The notes under the pieces were generated by a model that saw nothing but the letters and a program-made list of their open reading frames with translations, did no database searches and had not been told where the DNA came from. This document shows, piece after piece, positions 42,668-51,401 of a stretch of 64,000 bases of DNA (position 1 is the first letter of the stretch; each line of letters opens with the position of its first letter). Where the stretch lies: the NCBI RefSeq assembly GCF_014333615.1, contig NZ_JACSCY010000007.1, forward strand, positions 124,001-188,000. The letters run 5' to 3'. Position numbers and translations under genes: made by a program. Origin of the DNA: Hymenobacter citatus. GTDB taxonomy: Bacteria > Bacteroidota > Bacteroidia > Cytophagales > Hymenobacteraceae.

Positions 42668-42883
42668 GTGGTGAAATTGTGAGTGGTGAGTGGTGAGTTT
42701 GTGAGTAGAAAATACGCCTGTCATCCTGAGCAGAGCGAAGGACCTTCTGCCAGTTGAACGAGTCGTTGTTACGCCTGTCGTTCTACCTTGAGAAGGTCCT
42801 TCGCTGCGCTCAGGATGACAGGCGTATTTTCTACTTATAAACTCACCACTCACCACTCACCACTCACAATTTCACCACTCTTA
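42665..42883. repeat. inverted repeat with TGGTGAG tandem arrays between E1 and tamL
   Basis: The outer arms are tandem units GTGGTGAAATTGTGAGTGGT... running from the E1 TAA (42665) and, inverted, back to the tamL TAA (42883). The inner arms are AAATACGCCTGTCATCCTGA...AAGGACCTTCT and its inverse (42709-42838), of the TGTCATCCTGAGC family. The whole convergent gap is repeat. Confidence 0.92.
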
Positions 42884-45361
42884 GAATGGATACCCGATAC
42901 CCAGGTTAAAGGCCGTTTGGCGGGCGCCGAAGCCGAAGTTGCGAATCACCCAACGGTTGCCGGGGTGGGTAGGGTCATAGACTTTGGTGGCGACGTCGAG
43001 GCGCAGGATGAGGAAGGTGAAGTCGAAGCGCAGGCCGAAGCCCGAGCCCACGGCAAACTCCTTGTAGAAGCGATTGAGCTGGAAATCAGCGTTTTCGCGG
43101 CTGTCTTTGTGCAGCAGCCAGGCGTTGCCGTAGTCCGTAAACACGGCCCCGTTGATGAAGCTGTACAGCGGGAAGCGGTACTCCAGGTTGCCTTCCAGCA
43201 GCAGCTCGCCGGGCTGTTCCAGCGCCAGGTTTTGGCGGCCATCGGCGTCGAGCGTCTGCGCCGAGCCCAGGCCCAGGCGGCGCGGCGCCCATGCCCGTAC
43301 GCTGGAGCTACCACCGGCAAACACAAATTTATCGTAAGGGATAATCAGGCCCGTGCGCTGCACGTCGGAGCCGGGGGGGTAATACGTGGTAGGGGTGAGG
43401 GCCCGCGCCACGCCCACATTGAAGCGGTAGACGAAATACGACTTCGGATTCAGCTTGATGTAGCGGCGATAATCGGCGCTGAAACGGGCAAAGTTAAATA
43501 CGTTCAGATTCGGGAAAACCGCTTGGTAAAGCTTGCGTGTGAGGCCACCTACCTCAGTGTACACGCGCAGATAGCGCGCGTCGCGGGTTTCGTTGAAATC
43601 GTTGGAATTGTAGAGGGAAGTGAAGTTGATGCTGGGCACCAGCTGCCGCGTAAAACTCTGAATCAGCGGAAAGCCCTGGTTTGACAGCGCTTGTAAGTTC
43701 GCTAAGAAAGCCTTGTCAATTGAGTTGAAGGGCGTATTTACCACGCTTAAATCGGCGGGCGTGAACACATACTGGTGAAACTCGGAGCGCTGCCAGATGT
43801 AGTCGTAGGTGGCCTCGGCGTTGGTGCGCGTGTACTGCGGCCGGCTCACGAAGGTGTACGACGCGTTGATGCGGGTGCGCGGGTTGTAGCGCACCAGGTA
43901 GCGCTGGGGCCGAAATGGAATGATAAACTGCGGAATCACCAAGTTCACGTTGCCGCCAATCTGGGTGGTAAGCACCGCCCGCGGGGTGCTGCCGTCGTTG
44001 TTGTCGGTATTGGCAATGTTGTACTGCCCTTCGAAGCCAGTACGCACGCCAAATTCCAGCACCTCGGCCCCACCAAACGGATTGCGCACGCGCAGGCGCA
44101 CGTTGGCAAACGGCCCTACCAGACCGCTCACGTAGGTGCCGCCAAACTCGGTGGTTTCCTGGTACTTCTTGGCCGGCGAGGCATTCACGATGGCCGCCAG
44201 CTGGCCCTGCACCGAGTCGGCCAGGGTGTTCGACTGGCGGGGGAGGCGGCGGTAGTTCACCGTGTTGAAGCGAAACATATCCAGCGTGCCCAGCTGCCGC
44301 TGCGTGAGCAGGGTGTTGGCCAGGCTGTAATGGTCGCCGGGGCGCACTTCCAGCTTGTCGTCCAGGATGCGCGGCCGGATTTTGTGCTCGTAGGCCAGAA
44401 ACTTGATGGAGTCGCGCACCACTGTGTCGCGGGCTACCCCGAAGCGCACGATGCCGGCGTCGGCAATAAAGCTCACGCGCTCAATAGTATACAGGCGGTG
44501 CGACTGGCCCGGGGCCGGATCGGCAATGAAGGTGCGCAGGCGTACGGTGGTCGGCACAAAGCTAGTATCGGCCTCCAGCGTGATGTACTGGTCCCGAAAA
44601 TCGTAGTAGCCCGCGTTTTTCAGCAGCGTCTCGATGCGGGTGCGTTCCTGCCCAATCACCTCCTCATCGTACTGGTCGCCCACGTGCAGCAACGACTGGG
44701 GCCGCGAGGCCAACACCCGCCGCTCCACGGCCGTGTCGGGGATGGTGTAGTCGAGCTGGGCGTAATGGAAGGGTGGGCCCTCGTGCACGTGGTAGGTCAC
44801 GGTCACGCGGCGGTCCTCCACGGTATCGGTGGCGTACACGCTGCTGCGGAAGAAACCCTTGGATTTCAAAAAGATACCGAGCTGCGTAACAGTTTGGCGC
44901 GTGAGGGCCGTGTCGTAGAGCACGGGCGGCTCGCCGATGCGCATGATGGCGTTGCCCTTATCGAGCTTCTGCTGGTAGCGGCGGTTGCGCCGCTCCCGCT
45001 TCAGCGTGAGCTTAGCTACTTCGGCCGAGTCGGGGCGGGCCTGGGCAATGAGGCGGTTGTAGCGCTCAAGGTCGGCATTGAGCTTACGCCGAACTTTCGC
45101 TGAGTCATAAAAATTCGTCCCCAGCTGATAGATGAGTAGCTTTGGGATGGGAAACCGGGAGTTGGGCTTTTGTTGATAGAGCGTTTGCATGCGCTCGGCA
45201 TCGGCCTTGTCTACCCCCTTCAACTCAATCTCATTCAGCAGATTCCGGCCGGGCGGCAATAGCTTGGTGGGCGCGCAGCCGGCTAGCGCCAGCAGCAGCC
45301 AGCACACGGGTAGCAAGCGGCGCCAGGGTAGGCTTCCTGCGGATGTATTACGAAATAACAA
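42881..45361 (-). CDS. tamL: TamL-type BamA/TamA-family outer-membrane lipoprotein
   Basis: 826 residues if started at TTG 45361 (LFRNTSAGSLPWRRLLPVCW); the frame stays open to 45535, so the start is uncertain. A lipobox (WLLLALAGCAP) then POTRA-like periplasmic domains (IELKGVDKADAERMQTLYQQ, YHVHEGPPFHYAQLDYTIPD, YTIERVSFIADAG) lead to a 16-strand Omp85 barrel with the C-terminal motif FVFAGGSSSVRAWAPRRLG and end ITNFGFGARQTAFNLGIGYPF-like. TamL with TamB helps place outer-membrane proteins in Bacteroidota. tamB is not in the window. Divergent from the TrmH gene with essentially no gap. Confidence 0.9.
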   Translation of the reverse strand: MLFRNTSAGSLPWRRLLPVCWLLLALAGCAPTKLLPPGRNLLNEIELKGVDKADAERMQTLYQQKPNSRFPIPKLLIYQLGTNFYDSAKVRRKLNADLERYNRLIAQARPDSAEVAKLTLKRERRNRRYQQKLDKGNAIMRIGEPPVLYDTALTRQTVTQLGIFLKSKGFFRSSVYATDTVEDRRVTVTYHVHEGPPFHYAQLDYTIPDTAVERRVLASRPQSLLHVGDQYDEEVIGQERTRIETLLKNAGYYDFRDQYITLEADTSFVPTTVRLRTFIADPAPGQSHRLYTIERVSFIADAGIVRFGVARDTVVRDSIKFLAYEHKIRPRILDDKLEVRPGDHYSLANTLLTQRQLGTLDMFRFNTVNYRRLPRQSNTLADSVQGQLAAIVNASPAKKYQETTEFGGTYVSGLVGPFANVRLRVRNPFGGAEVLEFGVRTGFEGQYNIANTDNNDGSTPRAVLTTQIGGNVNLVIPQFIIPFRPQRYLVRYNPRTRINASYTFVSRPQYTRTNAEATYDYIWQRSEFHQYVFTPADLSVVNTPFNSIDKAFLANLQALSNQGFPLIQSFTRQLVPSINFTSLYNSNDFNETRDARYLRVYTEVGGLTRKLYQAVFPNLNVFNFARFSADYRRYIKLNPKSYFVYRFNVGVARALTPTTYYPPGSDVQRTGLIIPYDKFVFAGGSSSVRAWAPRRLGLGSAQTLDADGRQNLALEQPGELLLEGNLEYRFPLYSFINGAVFTDYGNAWLLHKDSRENADFQLNRFYKEFAVGSGFGLRFDFTFLILRLDVATKVYDPTHPGNRWVIRNFGFGARQTAFNLGIGYPF

Positions 45362-46101
45362 TGGTCTCAAAAGCAGTAGCGAAATACGTGCACGCCTTGC
45401 ACCAGAAAAAATACCGCTTGCGGCACGGCGCTTTTTTGGTGGAAGGGGGCAAAAGCGTTCAGGAGCTGCTAAGTTCTGCACTTCTGACCGAACGGTTGTT
45501 CGTGACAGCGGAGTTTGCGGCAAAAATTTCGCCATTGCCGCCTCAGATACCCGTGGAGGTGGTTTCGGCCGAGGAGCTGACGCGCCTAGGTACGCTGGCT
45601 ACCAACCAAACGGCGCTGGCTGTGGCCCGCCTACCTCAGGAGCCGCCCCTACCCACCGCGCCCGGCCTGCTGCTGGCCTTGGATGAAGTGCGCGACCCCG
45701 GCAACCTGGGCACCCTCATCCGCCTGGCCGATTGGTACGGCCTGCCCGGCGTGGTGTGCTCCGACACCTGCGCCGACCCCTGGAGCCCTAAAACCGTGGC
45801 CGCCACTATGGGCTCGTTCACCCGCGTGCCGGTCTGGCAGCGCGACTTACCACAATGGCTGGCCGCCCTACCCCCCGGCACGCCCATCTACGGCGCCGAC
45901 CTGCACGGCGACAACGTGCACCGCCTGCAACTGCAACCCCAGGGCGTGCTGGTGATGGGCAGCGAAAGCCATGGCCTCACGCCGGCCGTAGAGCAGTGCC
46001 TCACCCAGCGCCTGCACATCCCCGGCCGCGGCCAGGCCGAAAGCCTGAACGTGGCCATTTCAGCGGCTATCCTGCTAGATAACTTCTTCCGGGCAGGGTA
46101 G
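45361..46101 (+). CDS. TrmH/SpoU-family RNA methyltransferase
   Basis: 246 residues from ATG 45361 (MVSKAVAKYVHALHQKKYRL); an in-frame ATG at 45343 adds six residues. An N-terminal substrate-binding domain (FLVEGGKSVQELLSS) is followed by the SPOUT knot: LALDEVRDPGNLGTLIRLAD, GVVCSDTCADPWSPKTVAAT, MGSFTRVPVW, VLVMGSESHGLTPAVEQ and AESLNVAISAAILL. It 2'-O-methylates a tRNA or 23S rRNA ribose using SAM; the exact target is not decided (RlmB or TrmH type). Divergent from tamL. Confidence 0.93.
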   Translation: MVSKAVAKYVHALHQKKYRLRHGAFLVEGGKSVQELLSSALLTERLFVTAEFAAKISPLPPQIPVEVVSAEELTRLGTLATNQTALAVARLPQEPPLPTAPGLLLALDEVRDPGNLGTLIRLADWYGLPGVVCSDTCADPWSPKTVAATMGSFTRVPVWQRDLPQWLAALPPGTPIYGADLHGDNVHRLQLQPQGVLVMGSESHGLTPAVEQCLTQRLHIPGRGQAESLNVAISAAILLDNFFRAG

Positions 46102-46133
46102 GGAGTTGAGGGGCATTTGCTCCAAAAAAAGAA

Positions 46134-46249
46134 CGTCATGCTGAGCGCAGCGGAGCGGAGTCGAAGCATCTCGCGTGCTGACGTCTGATACTAATTCAAC
46201 GTCAGCACGCGAGATGCTTCGACTCCGCTCCGCTGCGCTCAGCATGACG
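46134..46249. repeat. 49-bp perfect inverted repeat, CGTCATGCTGAGC family
   Basis: Arms 46134-46182 (CGTCATGCTGAGCGCAGCGG...) and 46201-46249 are perfect inverse copies, 18-nt loop TCTGATACTAATTCA-like. It is the longest perfect hairpin of the family and lies between the TrmH stop (46101) and the OMP stop (46280). Confidence 0.95.
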
Positions 46250-46279
46250 GGACGGGCTCTATACAGCCAATACTACTCG

Positions 46280-47491
46280 TTAATCCAGCCCGAAGAGCGT
46301 GATGCCGAAGCTTAGGCTCTGGGCCTGGGGGCCGCGGTTGTCTTTGAAGAGCTGGTTGAGGTGGTACTTGGCAAACAGGTCTACCTTGCGGAAGCCAATG
46401 CTACCCTGCAAGCCGTACTGAAAGTCTTCCAGGTTGTAGCTGCCGCGGTCTTTGTCTTTGCGGGTGTCGCCGTCCTGGTCGTACTTCAGCTTGGTGTGCG
46501 TGCCCAGGCGGTAGCCCACAAAACCACCAGCGGCCAGCCTGAACGTTTTGCGGTATTCCTTGTCGCGCAGATTCGCTTGCAGCATGATGGGCAGGTTGAC
46601 GCTGGACATCGTCAGCTTGCTCTTTTCCACGTTGAAACCGGTGCGCTGCACGGTGGTGAAGTCGGGCTGGCCGCTTACCAAACTGGAGTTCGACACAAAC
46701 CGGGTGTTGTTGTCGAGCATGTAGTTGTTGAAGGAAAACTCGGGGCCTAGCAGCAGGTACATAGGCGAGCCTTTACTACCCAAACGCTGGGCGTAGCGCC
46801 AGTACAGGCTTACGTAGCGCGAGCCAAAGGGCCGCAGATCAATGGGCTGGCCGTTGGTGGGCATGCTCTTGTTCACCAGCGCATTCAAGCCCAAATCCAT
46901 CCCGAAGGCGTTTTTACTGCTGCGGTTGGCCTCGTGCTGGCGCCGGGCCAGGCGCACCGAGTCGCGGTTGACTTCCTTCTTGCCGTCGTTGTCGATGTGG
47001 ATGGAGACGTGGCCGTTGCCTTGGCCGTCTTTGTTTTCTACCACCGTCACGCTCCCCACGCGGCCCAGGGTCACGTCTACGCGCTCGGCAGTGGGCTTCT
47101 GAGGCTTACCCTGCGCGTCCTCGTTGCGCACCGTGATGCGGATTTGCTCGGGTACGCCGGCGCCGGGGTGGTCTTTGGCGGGGTAGAACTCCGTCGTCAC
47201 CTCACCCGACTGTGAGTTTTTGCCAGCGGCCTCAGCCTGCGAGATGTAGCCGTTCAGCACGGTCATCAGCGAGTCGAGCTTGTAGTTCTGGAGCTGGCGC
47301 AGCTGGGCTTTGTTCTTCACATACAGCGTCATCACGGCCTGATTGGGTAGGCGCACGATGATGGTATCGTCGTTGTGGACAGGGGTAGGACGAAGCGAGC
47401 GAACGGAGAAGAGGTCGGTAGCGCGGGCCGAGCAAGGCGCGGCCAGGGCCAGCAGCGCGGCGGCGGCTAGCAGGGAAGATACGCGTTTCAT
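46280..47491 (-). CDS. outer-membrane beta-barrel protein (sigma/anti-sigma operon)
   Basis: 403 residues. Signal peptide (MKRVSSLLAAAALLALAAPC...). The mature N-terminus carries a short YVKNKAQLRQLQNYKLDSL region and an acidic region (SIHIDNDGKKEVNRDSVRLA), then a barrel (FGMDLGLNALVNKSMPTN..., YVSLYWRYAQRLG, MYLLLGPEFSFNNY, LPIMLQANLRDKEYRKTFRL, AGGFVGYRLGTHTKLKYD, LFAKYHLNQLFKD, SLSFGITLFGLD). It resembles PorT-like/porin-type barrels. It follows a sigma and anti-sigma gene, 12 bp downstream of the latter, so it may be both regulated and part of the signalling unit. Confidence 0.8.
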   Translation of the reverse strand: MKRVSSLLAAAALLALAAPCSARATDLFSVRSLRPTPVHNDDTIIVRLPNQAVMTLYVKNKAQLRQLQNYKLDSLMTVLNGYISQAEAAGKNSQSGEVTTEFYPAKDHPGAGVPEQIRITVRNEDAQGKPQKPTAERVDVTLGRVGSVTVVENKDGQGNGHVSIHIDNDGKKEVNRDSVRLARRQHEANRSSKNAFGMDLGLNALVNKSMPTNGQPIDLRPFGSRYVSLYWRYAQRLGSKGSPMYLLLGPEFSFNNYMLDNNTRFVSNSSLVSGQPDFTTVQRTGFNVEKSKLTMSSVNLPIMLQANLRDKEYRKTFRLAAGGFVGYRLGTHTKLKYDQDGDTRKDKDRGSYNLEDFQYGLQGSIGFRKVDLFAKYHLNQLFKDNRGPQAQSLSFGITLFGLD

Positions 47492-47503
47492 GGCGTGGGA
47501 GCG

Positions 47504-48289
47504 TTAGAGTTGAATCGTTTTGTTGAGCTGATGGCCGGCCACGCGGGCCTGCACCGTCAGGGTTTCGGGTAAGCCTACTTGCTGTAGGTCTACCGGGTCG
47601 CCCACCACGGCATTGCGGGCCTGGCGCAGCACCGCACCCAGGCGGCTACGCTGCTGGGGCGTGGAAGCCGGAGTTTCGGCTGCGGCCAGCACCGGTGTTG
47701 CTGTTTCGCGCACTACCTCCACCTCAATGGGCCTGGTGGGCACCTGGGTGGTGGTCAGCGTGGCTGGCACAGCTACAGCCGCTACTTCCGAAGTCGTTAC
47801 CGCACCTAGGCGCTCCGGACGCGCCTTGGGGGTAACAAGCGTAGCCACGGCAGCCGGCGCCGGGCGAGCAGAAGTAGTGGCGGCCGCCACCATACCCGAA
47901 GCGGCTGCTTCTTGGTGGTAGGCTGGTAGCGCCGATTGCGCTGCCGAAGCATCGGGGGCGGTAGCAACCGGGGCTTCTGAAGGGGTAGATGCGAGGTCTT
48001 GGGGAGCGGTTGCCTGGGTAGGCAATTCTTTTTTTGGGGCTGAAGTTGTAGGGGAATTAGTAGCCAGTTGGCCCGCTGTATCTACGGTGCCGGGAGCTTG
48101 CAGCAGCCAGCCCAGGCCCACAGCCAGCAGCAGGGCTACCACTGCGGCCATGGAATATAACCACATGGTAGGGCGCTTCTTAGCAGGTTGCAGCTCTTCT
48201 TCCAGTTGAGCCCATAGATGGTCGGGCGGGGTAGGGGCGTGGCCCTGGAGCCGGTCCCGAAACAGCTGATCAATATCTTCCGGTAGCAT
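47504..48289 (-). CDS. putative anti-sigma factor, membrane protein with Ala/Thr-rich tail
   Basis: 261 residues. A short cytoplasmic N-terminus (MLPEDIDQLFRDRLQGHAPT...LWAQLEEELQP), one membrane helix (about 41-63, WLYSMAAVVALLLAVGLGW), and a long Ala/Thr/Pro/Val-rich periplasmic tail to the end (VARVAGHQLNKTIQL). Position after, and 20-bp overlap with, the ECF sigma gene, and a cytosolic sigma-binding-size N-terminus suggest an anti-sigma factor; no zinc signature is present, so this is inference. Confidence 0.65.
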   Translation of the reverse strand: MLPEDIDQLFRDRLQGHAPTPPDHLWAQLEEELQPAKKRPTMWLYSMAAVVALLLAVGLGWLLQAPGTVDTAGQLATNSPTTSAPKKELPTQATAPQDLASTPSEAPVATAPDASAAQSALPAYHQEAAASGMVAAATTSARPAPAAVATLVTPKARPERLGAVTTSEVAAVAVPATLTTTQVPTRPIEVEVVRETATPVLAAAETPASTPQQRSRLGAVLRQARNAVVGDPVDLQQVGLPETLTVQARVAGHQLNKTIQL

Positions 48290-48848
48290 AGTATTCTTTT
48301 GGTGGGGTGGTAGAAATGGCCGTGGCGTTGGCTACGGTCAGGCGGCGCTGCAACATGGCCCGCGCCTTACTCAGCTGCGACTTGCTGGTACCTTCCGAAA
48401 TGCCCAGCAGCTCGGCAATTTCGGGGTGGGAGTAGCCCTCCAACGCGTACAGGTTGAACACCGTCCGGTAGCCGGCGGGCAGCTCGGCCAGCAGGGCCAG
48501 CATGTCGTCGGCCTGCAGCTGGGTGTCGGCGGTGGCGGGCGTCACGGCGGCGGTGCTGGGCACGTCGTCGATTGCTAGGTGCAGAGGCTCCTTGCGACGC
48601 AGCTGCCCCAGGGCCTCATTCACCATAATCCGCCGGATCCAGCCCTCAAACGAGCCTTCGTGCCGGTACTGGTCCAGCGCCCGAAACACCTTCACGAAGC
48701 CGCCAATCATCACTTCCTCGGCATCCTCGCGGTGGCGTAGGTAGCGCAGGCACACGGAGAGCATCAGCCCCGCAAACCGCTCGTAGAGCAGCTTTTGGGC
48801 GCGGCTGTTGCCCTGGCGGCAAGCGGCAATGAGGTCGGCGTCGGTCAC
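48270..48848 (-). CDS. ECF-family RNA polymerase sigma factor
   Basis: 192 residues. Region 2: LIAACRQGNSRAQKLLYERF, LRYLRHREDAEEVMIGGFVK, FKGWIRRI-like FEGWIRRIMVNEALGQLRRK; region 4: LPAGYRTVFNLYALEGYSHP, EIAELLGISEGTSKSQLSKA. This is a second, different ECF system from the one at 2421. Three-gene unit: sigma, putative anti-sigma, outer-membrane barrel. The overlap with the anti-sigma gene indicates coupled translation. Confidence 0.92.
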   Translation of the reverse strand: MTDADLIAACRQGNSRAQKLLYERFAGLMLSVCLRYLRHREDAEEVMIGGFVKVFRALDQYRHEGSFEGWIRRIMVNEALGQLRRKEPLHLAIDDVPSTAAVTPATADTQLQADDMLALLAELPAGYRTVFNLYALEGYSHPEIAELLGISEGTSKSQLSKARAMLQRRLTVANATAISTTPPKEYYATGRY

Positions 48849-49036
48849 GGGTGCGGGGGTAGAGGTCTAGGGCAATAGAGAGCGTGTTTGGGAAGGTAGA
48901 TGGAGGGGTAGTGAAAACGGTTGCCTGAGTTGATAAAAATAATTGTGCGGGGCCTGGAATAGCGTGAGAGGCAAAGGGCAAGCACAACAATTCGACGAGT
49001 AGTACTGTTATATGTACCAACATTAATTCTGCTGCT

Positions 49037-49831
49037 ATGAGTACGATGAAAGGAAAAGTAATGCTGATTACGGGCGCCGCCATGGGACTGGGCCTAGCCG
49101 CCGCCAAAGAGCTGGCCAGCCGGGGCGCTACCCTGGTACTGGTGGATTACAACGAGCAAGGCCTACAAGAGGCGCGCCAAGCCATTACCGAGCAGTTCTC
49201 AGAGGTGGAAGTGCTGACCGTAGTAGCCGATGTATCGGATGAGGCGGCCGTGAAAAACTACGTCGATGAAGCTGTGGCCCAGTTTGGCCGCATTGATGGC
49301 TTCTACAATAACGCAGGCATCGAAGGCAAACAAGCCAGCATCACCGAGTACGATATGGTCGTATTCAAAAAGGTCATCGACATCAACCTGATGGGCGTAT
49401 ATTACGGCCTGCGCTACGTGCTGCCCGTGATGCAGCAGCAGGGTAGTGGCCGCATTGTGAATGTGGCCTCCGTTGGCGGCATCCGGGGCGTGCTGAACCA
49501 GATGCCCTATGTAGCCAGCAAGCACGCCGTGTCGGGCATGACCAAAAACGCAGCCCTGGAATACGGCCGCTACGGCATCACTACCAATGCCATTGCGCCC
49601 GGCGCCATCCTGACGCCCATGGTCGCCGAGGCGTTCAAGCAGGTCAACCCCACCGACCCCAAGCAGGCCGAAGCGCAGTACGCCAGCAACAACCCTACCC
49701 GGCGCCTGGGCCAACCAGAAGAGGTAGCGAAGTTGGTGGCGTTTTTATTGAGCGAAGACGCTTCCTATGTGAGCGGCCAGACCATTGCCGTGGATGGCGG
49801 TGAGTCGAACATGTACGGCAACGCGGAGTAA
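49037..49831 (+). CDS. SDR-family oxidoreductase (1)
   Basis: 264 residues. Classical short-chain dehydrogenase: NAD(P) motif ITGAAMGLGLAAA, VDYNEQG (acidic residue after strand 2 suggests NAD preference), NNAG, the Ser of NVASVGGIRG, YVASKHAVSG (YxxxK), and APGAILTPM; C-terminal GQTIAVDGGES. Substrate unknown. A strong terminator follows at 49858. The stretch 48849-49036 before it has no gene. Confidence 0.93.
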   Translation: MSTMKGKVMLITGAAMGLGLAAAKELASRGATLVLVDYNEQGLQEARQAITEQFSEVEVLTVVADVSDEAAVKNYVDEAVAQFGRIDGFYNNAGIEGKQASITEYDMVVFKKVIDINLMGVYYGLRYVLPVMQQQGSGRIVNVASVGGIRGVLNQMPYVASKHAVSGMTKNAALEYGRYGITTNAIAPGAILTPMVAEAFKQVNPTDPKQAEAQYASNNPTRRLGQPEEVAKLVAFLLSEDASYVSGQTIAVDGGESNMYGNAE

Positions 49832-49857
49832 GCTGGTCTTTCTTGAACCACGCTAAT

Positions 49858-49894
49858 AAAGAAGCCCTCGTACGCTACGTACGGGGGCTTCTTT
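49858..49894. terminator. bidirectional terminator
   Basis: 17-bp stem AAAGAAGCCCTCGTACG (49858-49874) / 49878-49894 with one mismatch, T-rich after the right arm, between the convergent SDR and CoA-binding genes. Confidence 0.85.
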
Positions 49895-49932
49895 GTGGGC
49901 CTGACTACCAGCAGAATCTCTGGTTTCCGGTG

Positions 49933-50292
49933 CTAATAATTCCCGATGGACAGCATCACCAGCGTGCAGGCTTCTTCGGTGCGGATGCCTTTCGCTTGGG
50001 CCATTTTCTCCAACTCTTCATTCTCGGTGCCAGGGTTGAAGATGATGCGCTTGGGCTTGAGGTCCAGGATGTAATCATACCAGCTGGGCTGGTTCTGGGG
50101 CCCGACGTACAGCGTCACGGTATCTACGGCTTCCTCTGCGGGGCGGTCGGTGTGAATGTCGAGGCCGGCCACCTGGCCCTTGCGGATGCCCACGGGCACT
50201 ACCTCGTGGCCGTGGTTTTTGAGCATGTTTACGGCCCGGAACGAATAGCGGGCGGGGTTGTCACTGGCCCCGATAACAACGGTCTTTTTCAT
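49933..50292 (-). CDS. CoA-binding domain protein (YccU-like)
   Basis: 119 residues, a single Rossmann-like CoA-binding domain (KKTVVIGASDNPARYSFRAV, MLKNHGHEVVPVGIRKGQVA, VDTVTLYVGPQNQPSWYDYI, KRIIFNPGTENEELEKMAQA). Related to the CoA-binding domain of succinyl-CoA synthetase and to YccU. Cellular role is unknown. Stands alone. Confidence 0.9.
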   Translation of the reverse strand: MKKTVVIGASDNPARYSFRAVNMLKNHGHEVVPVGIRKGQVAGLDIHTDRPAEEAVDTVTLYVGPQNQPSWYDYILDLKPKRIIFNPGTENEELEKMAQAKGIRTEEACTLVMLSIGNY

Positions 50293-50444
50293 AAGCTGAG
50301 GGCTAGTAGCGGTTGGCTGCTAGCATTTGTGTTCAGGTTAAACACAAGGGTATACGTAGAGTTTTCGTAAACCAGTTGACTAACCGCCGCTAGTTTGAAA
50401 TACGGGCGTCGGTCGACCCTGCCGCATTCAACCCGTAACCAACG

Positions 50445-51239
50445 CTATACCACGGGCACAGTACCCCCATCAACCAGATAGTTGGCGCCGGTGAGGTAGG
50501 ACGCGGCGGGCGAAACCAGAAAATGAACCAGCGCCGCCACTTCCTCCGGTTCCGCCATCCGACCCATCGGAATGCCGCCCGCTCGCGTCGCCATTTGCTG
50601 AAAGGTTTCCTCTGCACTCAGGCCGGAAGTGGCCGCCGCCTTCTGGATGAGCTGCTGCATCAGGGGCGTGTTGGTGGCCCCGGGGGAAACGGTCAGCACG
50701 CGGATACCTTTGGGGGCCAGCTCATTCGACAGAGCTTTGCTGTAGGCATTTAGCGCCGCTTTCGACGTGGCATAGGCCAGATTTTGATACCACACGGGCT
50801 TCACCCCCGCCACCGACGAAACGTGAATAATCACCCCGCTTTTTTTCTCCAGCATGTGGGGTAGCAGCGCACGATCCAGCCGAATGGCCGCCAGCAGGTT
50901 GAATTGCAGCTCCTGCTCCCAGTCTTGATCCGTTAGGCTGCTAAAGCCCCCACCGGGCGCCGTTACGCCGCCAATATTGTCGATTAGAATATCCAGGCCA
51001 CCAAATGTGTCCTGGATGGTTTGGGCCAGCTGGTCTACCTGTTGCGGCTGGGTTAGATCGGCTGCGATAAAGTGATGGGCCGGGTTGGTTTCCGCGGGCT
51101 GCTGTCGGGCGGTAATGAGTACCTGGGCTCCTGCTTGCGTTAACTTGTCTGCAATGGCTTTGCCAATGCCTTTGGTGCCGCCCGTTACCAACGCCGTTTT
51201 CCCGGCGAGGTCTGGGTAGGGTTTGTGGTTGCTTTCCAT
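50445..51239 (-). CDS. SDR-family oxidoreductase (2)
   Basis: 264 residues from ATG 51239 ([20 protein letters not shown]). Motifs: [29 protein letters not shown] (IDNIGG in place of NNAG), [10 protein letters not shown] (catalytic Ser), [15 protein letters not shown] (YxxxK), [23 protein letters not shown]. Lies downstream of an AraC-type regulator on the same strand, 162 bp apart, which may control it. Substrate unknown. Confidence 0.92.
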   Translation of the reverse strand: MESNHKPYPDLAGKTALVTGGTKGIGKAIADKLTQAGAQVLITARQQPAETNPAHHFIAADLTQPQQVDQLAQTIQDTFGGLDILIDNIGGVTAPGGGFSSLTDQDWEQELQFNLLAAIRLDRALLPHMLEKKSGVIIHVSSVAGVKPVWYQNLAYATSKAALNAYSKALSNELAPKGIRVLTVSPGATNTPLMQQLIQKAAATSGLSAEETFQQMATRAGGIPMGRMAEPEEVAALVHFLVSPAASYLTGANYLVDGGTVPVV

Positions 51240-51401
51240 CTGACTGTTGCTTCTGAAGTAAGATACAGACGCAAAGGTCCGGCCTTCCCCAACGGGCAGG
51301 TAACTGAAATCAATCGAAAAAGTATACAAATCACGCCACCTATATCCCTGCCCTACCCCCAGCAGGCCATGATGCGCCGGTAGAGTAGGGCAATGCCTAA
51401 C

